Positions 11,806-21,899 of a stretch of 64,000 nucleotides of DNA are shown here, in pieces. The notes under the pieces are model-generated. The model did not search any database and was not told where the DNA came from. It saw only the letters and a program-made list of their open reading frames with translations. The position numbers and the translations under genes were made by a program. Each line of letters opens with the position of its first letter. Within the stretch, counting starts at the first letter, position 1. This DNA comes from Heterocephalus glaber (lineage: Eukaryota; Chordata; Mammalia; Rodentia; Bathyergidae), in NCBI RefSeq assembly GCF_000247695.1, contig NW_004624734.1, forward strand, positions 40,375,232 through 40,439,231, read 5' to 3'.

Positions 11806-11965
11806 CCGCTCCTCAATTTATAAGGGGGTTATTTATGTTTCAATCAACTCATCATTAAGATGAAAATATTGTAAATCAAAATTTAATATACCTAACTTAC
11901 TGAACATCATAGCAACATAGAACACAGGTGTGTCCAACCTGTACCCCTTAAGTTAGACACAGCTG
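11806..11965. mobile_element. Old DNA-element fragment
   Basis: CTCAATTTATAAGGGGGTTA ... GTAAATCAAAATTTAATATACC ... CTTACTGAACATCATAGCAA resembles a widespread mammalian DNA-transposon relic. Family not certain. Confidence 0.4.
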
Positions 11966-11998
11966 TTACAATAAAAAAATACTTTTAAAATAGAACAA

Positions 11999-12118
11999 GG
12001 CATGGGGGCACATACCTGTACTGTAATTCAAGAACGTGAGAGGCTGAGCTAGTAGGATCATGAGTTCAAGGGCAGCCTAGGCTACATAGCAAGACTGTGT
12101 ATCAAAAAGGTAAAAGAA
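11999..12118 (+). mobile_element. B1-type SINE
   Basis: GGCATGGGGGCACATACCTG ... GGCTACATAGCAAGACTGTG. Confidence 0.75.
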
Positions 12119-12144
12119 AGGAAGGAGAGAAGGCAGGCAGGTGA

Positions 12145-12300
12145 GCAGGCAGCCAGCATGTAATTCCAGACTCTGGGAGGCTGAGGCAGGAAGGTCACAA
12201 TTTCATGCCCATAGCACATAATTTATCAATTTAGAAGACCTCGCTAAGTGTGAAGGTCCTGGGTTCAATCCCCAGCACTGCAATCAATCAATCATTCAAT
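12145..12300 (+). mobile_element. B1-dID composite SINE
   Basis: AGCATGTAATTCCAGACTCTG, GGCTGAGGCAGGAAGGTCAC, then GGTCCTGGGTTCAATCCCCA, with an (AATC)n tail. Confidence 0.7.
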
Positions 12301-13149
12301 AATAAAGTGAGAGTAGTATGTCACTTATGTCATCAGGTTTTTAAGGTTCTGTGAGTTCCAGTTTTTTCTTTTTCCTTCTTCCCCCTCTTCCCTCTTCCCT
12401 CCCACTCCTTAACAAGGATACAGCAAAAGTGGCTTCTAACTAAAACAATTATTTTATTATTGTCCAATAAAAGTTCAACTTATTTGACTGAAATCCCATT
12501 AGCTCACCTGAGTAGTTAATTTGCTAGTCCAGAAAATTATACTTAATATCCTACAGTAAATTACAATTATTATCCTTCCAAAAAAGTAGACTCTCTTCTC
12601 TTTAGTACCTGATACAAGAATATGGAGAAAATCTGAACAACATTTCTCCAAAGTCTAATAAGCTATATAAAGTGTTTGCCTTACTTTCCTTTTCCATGCA
12701 TTCCACTCAGTGACTTCTATAGCACTTCTAATCTTAAACCAATCACAACTATTCTGTACTTGTGTAAAGCAAAAGAAAATGAAGATCAGAAAAAGGGACC
12801 AACCAAATAAATGATAAATACTATTTTCAAAAATCATAACTACAGCTACTCATGCAATTTATGCATACTTGAAGAACTTGTCTACCTCGCCGTATATTAT
12901 TTTTTCTCTTGAAGAAACTAGAGAAATATATGCTTACCACTACAAAGCACCTTTAATCCCAAAGTGTCTTTTTTAGAACAATCTTTACTGAACCACATTT
13001 GACCATACAAAACTGGCAAGAGATACTCTGACACAGTCCTGCATTTATCTTTGAAAACAAACTCAATCTCCCTCCTTCCACCACTGCCACTCCACCAAAA
13101 TGGATATTATCCAGTCATACTTCCTGTTTTTCAAATGTTGCAGAGGCCA

Positions 13150-13330
13150 CACAATAAGGGGCCTTGTGTAGTCTCAGTTTCCTTCTCTATGAAATGGGAA
13201 TGATACCAGTACCCACTTTAGGGGCTGTTGCGAGAATAAAGTGAAATAATTCACGATAAGAGCTTAGAACAATGCCTGTCATATAATATGCACTCAATAA
13301 ATGCAAGCCATGATTTAACCTCCAAAAATA
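13150..13330 (-). mobile_element. MIR SINE fragment
   Basis: GTCTCAGTTTCCTTCTCTAT, GAAATGGGAATGATACCAGT, GCTTAGAACAATGCCTGTCA and CACTCAATAAATGCAAGCC follow reverse MIR. Confidence 0.8.
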
Positions 13331-13559
13331 ACTGCCTAAAGTCTGATTTTTTATTCTTTTAGTGACGATAAGTTCAACAGAATCCATCAGAGCAAGCGGA
13401 TATACACACGGTTTTTACATGAACCCATAAAATCAACAGCAACAATATACATTCGGTAATTTTAAGTGTTCAGAACACTTTTGCTCTTTCCAATGGAAAC
13501 ATTTTGTACGACAATAAAGGCTCCGATTCCCTACACTTTACCCAGCGGTTTGTCTGGAG

Positions 13560-14095
<536 letters not shown>

Positions 14096-14710
14096 ATCTT
14101 GAAAAAGTTGAGAGGGGCTCTTTAAAACTAGATGCTATGCACCTACTTGCATTTTTCAAGGTATTGTATCATAATTAAGAAGATAAATTCCATCTTGTTC
14201 CGCCTGGAAACATGGCCATGATTTCAGATATTTATGCCCAGTGTATATATTCAATAATTTAGACTAGTATTTCTTTTAGGAAATTTGGACAGCTTGTGCT
14301 TTATATTTCTCCTCTATAACTGTATAGTCACATAAGCTCAGAAAAAATATATGTTTGCAAATATAAAGTTTGAAAACGTTATCAAGAATCATAGTTTGTG
14401 CCAATATTACAAATCCTCATTAAGTGTCAGAAAACTTCTGTAAATATCTAGCACTTGCTATGCAGGGAGCCCCTGTCCTCAAGACTGTTAAGCATGCTTG
14501 CTGGTGTCACCTGACTCTGATAGCGCTACCCCTTCCATTAAAGACAACACATTTATTTCCCCAATACTAAAAAAGAATCATATAAGAATATACACGACTT
14601 TACTTCAGCAATTCCAAGATCTGAGAGTCCGAAGCTCTTTGGAAATCATAAGCCAGGTTTACTGCATTTAACAAAAAGACAAATGGAAGTCTATGAACAT
14701 CGCTGTTCTC

Positions 14711-14863
14711 CAGGCGTGGTGAACAATGTAATCCCAGCCCTCAGGAAGTTGAGACAGGAATACTGCAGAGAGTTTGAGGCTAGCTACTTGGAGGGCTACA
14801 TAGTGAGTTCAAAGCCAGCCTGAACTACACAGTAAGACACTATCTCAAAAAACAAAGAATATA
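14711..14863 (+). mobile_element. B1-type SINE
   Basis: CCAGGCGTGGTGAACAATGT, CATAGTGAGTTCAAAGCCAG, ACACTATCTCAAAAAAC. Confidence 0.8.
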
Positions 14864-15189
14864 TCTCTGTTAAGTAATAAACTCCCTTTACTGTAAGGAG
14901 AAAATCTTATTTATCTACAAAATAGGAATGTATTGATACTTAATGGATAAAGTAAATGAATAAAGGAATGAACATCAAATAATAGCATAATGTGGAGATT
15001 TCTAATGCCAAGCACTTCTTGTAATCACTTTCATCTGAACCAAACTCTGATAGAAGTTAGTATGCAGACAAGGTTTTTCAAGTTGCTCTATACAGTAAAT
15101 ATTAGCTTTGTGTATTCATAGTAAGTTTAACTATTCCTAGTACTTCTGTTCTTTTCGATACAAAACTAAAAAGGAACAGTCCAGCTCCT

Positions 15190-15353
15190 TTTGTAAAGAG
15201 GTTTTTGGGGTTTTTTTGAGATAGGGTCCTGCTATGTAGTCCAAGCCAGCTTTGAACCTGCTATGTAGCCCAGGCCAGCCTCAAACTTGAGAGCCTTCTG
15301 CCTCAGCCACCCAATTCTGGGATTACAGATGTGCACTACCATGCTTGGCCACA
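15190..15353 (-). mobile_element. B1-type SINE
   Basis: Reverse: TTTTTTTGAGATAGGGTCCT, AACCTGCTATGTAGCCCAGG, TCTGGGATTACAGATGTGCA. Confidence 0.8.
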
Positions 15354-15778
15354 TCCCACTTTTTGAAACAAGGAACCCAGTTGGCAACCCCTAGCCTGGA
15401 AATGTAGTTGGGATTTTCACGAATTTTGAAGGGGAAAGCCAACAAACAGCTGGAACAGCAGACTAAGGCATCATAGGGCTTTTATTTGGTACACAAACAT
15501 CAATGATTTGCCTAATAAATAAACCATATTATCTCTTTGATCTTAATATTGTTCACTAACAGGAATTAACCAAATGTAAGTTTACAAATGATGTGCTGAC
15601 CTGGAAACCTGTTATGCTGCTATTACTTTTAAAAGACCACATCCAGACCAGTTACATGATTCAGAGTGAAGCTCTCCAAAATTAAAGGCAACCCTAGAAT
15701 CTTTACATATTAACATAGCAGTAAATTTCAGGTGAAAGAATAAATGCAGTCCACAAGCAAATAAACCTTTTAGTCAAA

Positions 15779-15974
15779 GTGAGTGTGGTGGGACACACTC
15801 ATAACCCCAGCTACTAGGGAGGGAGACTGAGGCAGGCAGGAGGAGCCCAAGTTCAAGGCCACCTTAGGCAACTAGCAAAACTCTGTCTCAAAATAAGATT
15901 TTAAAAAGGGCTGAGAATGCAGCTCAGTAGTAGAGTGCTTAGCTAGCATGTGCAAGGTCCTGGGTTGAATCCCC

Positions 15975-15978
<4 letters not shown>
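15779..15978 (+). mobile_element. B1-dID composite SINE
   Basis: B1 half with GACTGAGGCAGGCAGGAGGA, A-rich linker, then ID half GGGCTGAGAATGCAGCTCAG ... GGTCCTGGGTTGAATCCCCA, passing into a CA repeat. Confidence 0.85.

Positions 15979-16013
<35 letters not shown>
15979..16013 (+). repeat. (CA)n microsatellite
   Basis: About 17 CA units grown from the tail of the preceding SINE. Confidence 0.95.
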
Positions 16014-16017
<4 letters not shown>

Positions 16018-16319
16018 CAATACTATGTTGAGAAGTCATCTAGTCAGATAACATTATAGCTTATTTGCACCAGATTAGTTTTAATCATGTCACTGAAGAG
16101 GAAACTCCAACCACAAAGTAAAGTAAATTGCATTCCCTTTCTCCCAGACTTTAAGATCAAGGAAAAGAAAGCACTGAAGATGGTGGGAGAAAGCAGCTAC
16201 AAGCATTACTATGTGGAAAACTGCTAAGGAAGCATAATAGCTACATCTGATTTGGAGCTCTATCTGATAAGCAGTAGTCAAGGAGCTGTAAGTAGTAGAA
16301 AACAGCATTTATAAATTTG

Positions 16320-16500
16320 GTCTCTGGCATTAAGAGAACTGAATTGAAATACTGGCTTCATCACTTACTAGTTACATGACCTTGAGCTTCAGGTTTCCCA
16401 ACAATAATCTGAAGGTACTTGTAAAGATTGAATGAGATATTTAAAGTGCTTAATACAATGCCTAAGAATTGTGATGAATGTTTACTGCTATTAATAGTAA
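16320..16500 (-). mobile_element. MIR SINE fragment
   Basis: TTACTAGTTACATGACCTTGAG, GATTGAATGAGATATTTAAAG, GCTTAATACAATGCCTAAG; reverse MIR order. Confidence 0.75.
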
Positions 16501-16587
16501 TATTAATATTATTAGCAGTTACAGTAACTAAAAGAGGAAGTATAATGCAATAGGAGGAGCCTGGCCTTCTAAATCAGACAGACCTGC

Positions 16588-16708
16588 CATGTGTGGTGGC
16601 ATACCCCTATAATCCCAGCACTCAGGAGGCTGAGACAGGAGGGTCACTGCAAGTTCAAGGCCAGCCTGAACTGCCTAGTGAGACCCTGTCTCAAAAAAAC
16701 AAACAAAA
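16588..16708 (+). mobile_element. B1-type SINE
   Basis: Short B1 with a perfect 16-base duplication AATCAGACAGACCTGC at 16572-16587 and 16709-16724. Confidence 0.92.
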
Positions 16709-17245
16709 AATCAGACAGACCTGCATTTGAGCTAAATTCCTTATCCTTTACCTCAATTTCCATCGTCCATATAGCATGCTACACAAGATTGCTATAATGA
16801 ATAAATTATATAACACAGGGATTCAAAAAGTCCCCACTAAAGTACCCTGTATGCAGTAGAAACTCTGAAATGCATATCATTATCACTGGTGGGGTTCAGT
16901 CACATAGGACAGCCAGAGAGCTTTAACTGCTGAACAGTTTAGCCTGAGGAGCACTCAAAAGCACTCAGGCAGCACATTTGTTTACAAGTAGACTGTCCTG
17001 AGCACTGCTCCAGGAGGTGTTATTTCAACCAGTCAATTCTTGTATTGAATAAATTTGATAAAACTGTCATTTTTCATATTTTCTGTTATATCATTTTATA
17101 AAAATTAACAAGAAAAAATGCAATTTTTGGTTCATTCTGTATTTAAATAATTGGACTGGTAAGTGATTAAGGAAGAAAACACTACCAGTACTAGACTTCT
17201 GATTCAAATGGCTATTCAGCCTGTGTAGAAAATCAACAAACAGAA

Positions 17246-17330
17246 GTAAGGATGTAGCTCAGTGGTGGTAGAGCACTTGCCTAGCATGTATAAGGCACTG
17301 AGTTCAATCTCTAGCAATCAAAAAACAAAA
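17246..17330 (+). mobile_element. Old ID-like SINE
   Basis: AAGGATGTAGCTCAGTGGTG ... ACTTGCCTAGCATGTATAAGG ... AGTTCAATCTCTAGC. Confidence 0.75.
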
Positions 17331-17488
17331 AAAGAAAACTATCAAGTTTCCTACTTTTCCAGACAGCTGCATGGACCAAGTGAGCCCATGACTCTGCTTC
17401 TGAAAAATGCTCTTACTCTAGCATTCCCACCTCAGTTAACAGTAGATTCTACCTCTCCCAAGGCAATCTTTCTTAAATGCAGACTTCC

Positions 17489-17575
17489 GTGCTTGCTTTG
17501 GCAGCACAGAGATTAAACGAAGACTTTCCTTTTTACCCTCAAGGCTATGGACCCATGTTAGGCTTTTCTCATCTG
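17489..17575 (+). pseudogene. U6 snRNA-like remnant
   Basis: The first 20 bases, GTGCTTGCTTTGGCAGCACA, equal the U6 5' end with one change. After it GAGATTAAAC and a CTCAAGGCTATGGACCC stretch align loosely with later U6 segments, with deletions. It is a decayed copy, not a functional gene; it lacks a U6 promoter context and the T-run end. Length beyond base 20 is uncertain. Confidence 0.5.
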
Positions 17576-17649
17576 AAGGGACATTTACTGCTCTGTTACT
17601 TTACTGGGGACAGTCTCTCTCCAATTCAAAGGAAAATAGTCTGTCTCCC

Positions 17650-18056
17650 ACACACTTGAGTGGTTCTTCTTAGCCTGCCAATCACAGTGATGGGCTTCTG
17701 GCCCAAAAGTTGGCAGATAATTCTTATTAGACCAATCAGAGCTCTGCCCTAGAATTGTTCAAATTGGCAGGCAGAAACACTTAGATAAAGTTGGCAGTCA
17801 GAAGCAGCAGAAGCACTTTGAAAAAGCTGGAAAATGTGAGCTGGGAGCTACTGGGAGCCATGGTTCCTACCTTCTGAGGAAAGCTACTTTGGAAACTACC
17901 TGGATGAGAAAAGCAGAAACAAGTGAGTGGAACGGCGGGTCTTCAAATCCAGTCACCTACACTTCTACCCTCCACGTTGCTTGGCAACATGACTCGACAG
18001 ATTCGTCAGATGGAGCCGCACCTGGCTCCTGGAGCAATCCCTATCATCACTGAAAG
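17650..18056 (+). promoter_or_regulatory. Candidate promoter and non-coding exon upstream of SIX4
   Basis: Two CCAAT boxes (GCCAATCACAG near 17678; ACCAATCAGAG near 17730) precede a moderate-GC segment with a perfect 13-base inverted repeat GTTGCTTGGCAAC near 17977-17989, the form of an RFX X-box. A strong donor GAAAG|GTAAGA follows at about 18057. A short open frame (MTRQIRQMEPHLAPG...) runs into that donor. It could be an unannotated first exon on the SIX4 strand or an LTR fragment. All functional statements are inference. Confidence 0.3.
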
Positions 18057-18379
18057 GTAAGAGTACTCGTCTGCCTAGGAGACAACTAGGACCTGGAGCT
18101 CAGTCATTCCCTACCATGATATCTTCCCCTACTGTCACCCAAGTGACTCGCTAGGTCGCACTCTGCCTTACACACTGCTCATCAGTGTCTTATAAAGCCA
18201 GATAACTCAACCACTGAGTTAACTACTAGTTAATTCTTCTAGCACAAATATGGCAAACTCCAGAAAAGGATTCTGATTGTTTTGGTTTGAGGCAAATGCC
18301 CATTTAATTAACGGTGGCTATTACAGGACACATGGACATAGCCACTGTGTACATCACAGCAAACTGAACATTTCAAAGT

Positions 18380-18765
18380 CTTTCATAATTTGCCTCAAAC
18401 ATGCCTTTTAAACTAATCTCCCATTAGACATTTACATAAAACTCACACTCCAGACACACTGGATTACTCAAAATTTCTGACATATACCACGTTCTTCTCA
18501 TTCTGTTCCCTCTGCCTCCCTGACTGCTCAAAATTCCCATCCTTAAAGACTCAGCAAAAAATCAACTCCGTACTGCCCTCCCCCTGTCAAAATTCGCCTC
18601 TGTATCCACATCACTCTCATAGTCTGTGTTGTATTTATTTATAAATGTCTTATCTCCCCCAAAGAGTTTAAGGTCCTCAAGATCAGAGACTCCAATATGT
18701 TAGGTTCCTAATGCAATGCTTTGTATTTAGAACTCAATAGGTCTATGAATCATCCTTGAGAAACA
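18380..18765 (+). mobile_element. L2 LINE 3' end fragment
   Basis: TTCTGTTCCCTCTGCCTCCC, ATCCTTAAAGACTCAGCAAA, GAGTTTAAGGTCCTCAAGAT and TTAGAACTCAATAGGTC follow L2 3' order. Confidence 0.7.
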
Positions 18766-18819
18766 TACAATGGATGGGAGAGGACTTTAGAACCCAACTT
18801 TCCTAACAGAACCACTACA

Positions 18820-18913
18820 GCCTGTATTTAGCTCAGTGGTGCCACACCTGCTTGGCAAGCGCAAGGTCCTGAGTTCAATCCCCAGTACCAGAAAGAGAGA
18901 GAGAGAGAGAAAG

Positions 18914-18964
<51 letters not shown>
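18820..18964 (+). mobile_element. ID-type SINE with long (GA)n tail
   Basis: Target duplication CCTAA(C/T)AGAACCACTACA at 18802-18819 and 18965-18982. The tail (18891-18963) is a GA repeat of about 35 units, and the duplication lies outside it, so the repeat grew from the SINE tail. Confidence 0.92.
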
Positions 18965-18967
<3 letters not shown>

Positions 18968-19428
18968 AATAGAACCACTACATAAGCTTTCTGAAATAGA
19001 ACTCACTAAGAAATGGTTACCATGGCCTTCCCTCCATCTTCCAGTTAGTCATCCTTAGAGTAGGAAATCCTCGTTCTTGGTGACAAAACCATAGAATATA
19101 TTCAAGCAAGGTATAACCTGTACCCAACCAGATTTTCTTCAATACACTAAAATGGCAAAAGAGTTCCATATACTCTCATCACAATCTTCAGGCTAAAAGG
19201 AAAAAATACACAAACAAGGGGCTGGGTTTTCCGCTGTTCTTCACACTCACATAATTCCAGCATCAACTCAGTTCTCCCAAACCACAATACAATGTGACAC
19301 TGTCTATTATAGACATAGAAAACAAAAACCAGTATTCATCAAATTTACAATCTTACATGTTTGGCAAAACAAGTACTCTGAGATAAACTCCACACAAAGA
19401 CTAGTTCCAATTCAATGTAGCTATATTT

Positions 19429-19562
19429 TTGGTTTTTTGTTTTTGTTTTTTGAGGCAGGGTCTTGCTATGTAATTCAGGCTGGCCTCAAACTCTTGGAGA
19501 TCCTCCTACCTCGGCCTCCTGAGTACTGAGATTACTGGCATGCATCACCATACTGGCAATAT
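19429..19562 (-). mobile_element. B1-type SINE
   Basis: Reverse: TTTTTTGAGGCAGGGTCTTG, ATTCAGGCTGGCCTCAAACT, GAGTACTGAGATTACTGGCA. Confidence 0.8.
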
Positions 19563-19930
19563 AGCTATGTGTGAGTCCTCTTCAAACTGCTGGCAGAATG
19601 AGTTCTGAGACTCTGCCTGCTAAATAAATAAATAAATACCACATGAACCTAAACTAAAAGAAGCCAAGATAATGGAGGCTGGAGGTTGGGTTGGGTTGGC
19701 TTTCATTTCTTGACCTACAAGCAAATCCTCCTGTTGCTGACGTGTAGATGTCATACAGAAGACATTCAGAACCCAAATATGTGGACTTCTAAGTCAATGC
19801 ACTATATCTGATTGATAATTCTGAATCATACTCCTATGACCTGATATTGGATAACCCCTAATACAGCCAACGATGTTTAAATTAAGATACATAAAACTAA
19901 TGTTTCCCACTTTATAAAAGCAGGAGGAAG

Positions 19931-20017
19931 GGGGCTGGGGATTTAGCTCCATGGCACCCTGCCTGCCTTGCAAGAGAAAGGTCATGAGTTCAATCCCCAT
20001 TACCAAAAAAAAAAAAA
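19931..20017 (+). mobile_element. ID-type SINE
   Basis: Perfect 15-base duplication AAAAGCAGGAGGAAG at 19916-19930 and 20018-20032. Confidence 0.93.
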
Positions 20018-20575
20018 AAAAGCAGGAGGAAGATAAACATTTACCTAGGATTAATTATGCAAGTTGTTTGGTGACATATCTTAATCTTTGTAACAACTTT
20101 GCCCACTTTTTTACTGTTAAGTAAATTGCCCAGCTAGAGTTAAATTTATGTCCAGAATCCATATCCTTTCCACAGAACCATACTTCTTCCCATCTACTTT
20201 GCCCTGATAAATATACTTTAATCTTCAAGCAGTTAATTGTATTGTGGTATCCTGAACTGGACTGTGAAACAGAAAACAAACACTAGTGGAAAAACTGTAT
20301 AGAGTTTAGTTAATAAAAATGTGTCAATATTAATTTGTTCAGACAAATGCATCATAATGTAAAATATTAATATTAGAGGCAACTAAATGAAGGGTTAGTG
20401 GGAACTCTGTACTATTTCTGTGACTTTTCAGTAAATCAAAATTATTTCAAAATAAAAAGGATATTTTTAAAAATTCAAGAAAGTTTTGAATCTTATATAT
20501 TGTCTTGAAGCTAAATACTTAATTGGATGTTTCCAAAGGACTGCAAGCACGTAAGTCTTTTCTATAGTTAAGAAC

Positions 20576-20722
20576 TTTTTTTTTTTGAGACCGGGTCTCA
20601 CTACGTAGTTCAAGCTGGCCTTAAACTCACTATGTAGCCCAGGCTGGCCTCAAACTCACAAGAATCCTCCTGCCTCAGCCTCCCAAGTGCTGGGATTACA
20701 AGTGTGCAACACCACACCTGTC
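20576..20722 (-). mobile_element. B1-type SINE (last before the SIX4 desert)
   Basis: Reverse: TTGAGACCGGGTCTCACTAC, duplicated TATGTAGCCCAGGCTGGCCT block, CAAGTGCTGGGATTACAAGT. Confidence 0.88.
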
Positions 20723-21899
20723 AATAAATATTAAATCTACCACAAATATCACTTCTGGCCTTTTCACATTAGGGTGGTACAAAAACAAGTCAAATCCTGT
20801 ATCAAAAGGCATCTTAGTTGACAAGGAGTCAAAATACAGCCTGACATTAAAAAAAAAGAAAAGAAAACCTCACTAAGTTGATCATGACAACAGGTGACCT
20901 AAACACTTGCTTTATAATATGCTGAAGTAGACAGGCATGGGTAGTTGGGAAGCAGAAACAACCACCTAAAGTAAAGGTTAGTGATGTCATGAAAACGTTG
21001 GATTTTGAGAGAGAGCAGAAGCAACCAGATCCAACTGATGTCCAGGAGGCAAAGGCGGACAGAAGTTCTTCCCTTTCTGAGTTAAGACCTCCTGCAACAT
21101 GAAAGAGATCCAACTGTAAACACCACTCCCCCACTTCTGCCTCCGACCTCCATCTGTCTATGCCGCTCCTGGGCCATCTCCTGCAAGACACCTGCACATA
21201 GAGAGGGTGTTTCTACCAGGAATACTCTCCTCAAACAAGGAACGACTCACTGATCTCCAGCCCCAAAGGGGAAAAGAAAGTCTATTCATATTTACATTAA
21301 AATGGTTCACATATAAAATTTTCAGGTCTTTGTTATAATGTAAAGCTTAGATTTCTTCCATATTACGTATCCAGGATAAATATATGATTTAATATTCTAT
21401 ATATTTAGTTACATCACCACGTACATCTCAGGTGGGTTTTCAGCCCTCCAGGTGACAAGCACATTTTTTGAATGCTTATTATTTTTGTCTTCCCAGTGGA
21501 CTATTCATAGTACTTATTTCAAGATTTTCAAGCATTTTCCCCCTTTGGAATTTTATTTTACTGTAAATGCCTTTCCCTTATAACATCCTCTGGTGCCATT
21601 CCCTTTTCGACCCCTTTGAATATAAATCCTAGATAGACATCCTATAGGGAGGGGGCCGGCGGTTGGGAGGGGTAGAGACACTAGGCAGTTTCTGAATTGT
21701 CCTCTGAAATGCTGTCCCCTAGATGTTGAAAGTAGCCCTCTTATTAAGAAAGTAGCCGTCCAGACCTTGAGGCCACTGAATTAATATTCCCTCTGGAATC
21801 AAAGGACCTTTCTTTGAAAGAGTTGTCCAATTTTCAAGTCACATTAGGTAACTGCCGGTCCGGGAGCGTGGCCTGAAAAGAATGTCGGAGTTTCCCTTC

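Larger units (their letters stand above)
14096..21899. other. MNAT1-SIX4 spacer
   Basis: A spacer of about 7.8 kb between divergent genes. It holds SINEs, MIR, L2, a U6-like remnant and a promoter-like segment (listed separately). 14865-15190, 15360-15780 and 19020-19430 show nothing I recognise. 20726-21900 is unique and SINE-free; an antisense ORF of 116 residues at 20847-21197 matches no family I know. Confidence 0.7.

Noticed and set aside
16389..16397. TCAGGTTTC, a perfect MEF3/SIX binding word upstream of SIX4
   Set aside because: It lies in a MIR fragment and a 9-mer is expected by chance in 64 kb.
18787..18978. Leu/Ser repeat ORF
   Set aside because: Translation of the (GA)n SINE tail.
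20847..21197. 116-codon minus ORF upstream of SIX4
   Set aside because: No domain or family recognised and no promoter or splice context; likely chance.
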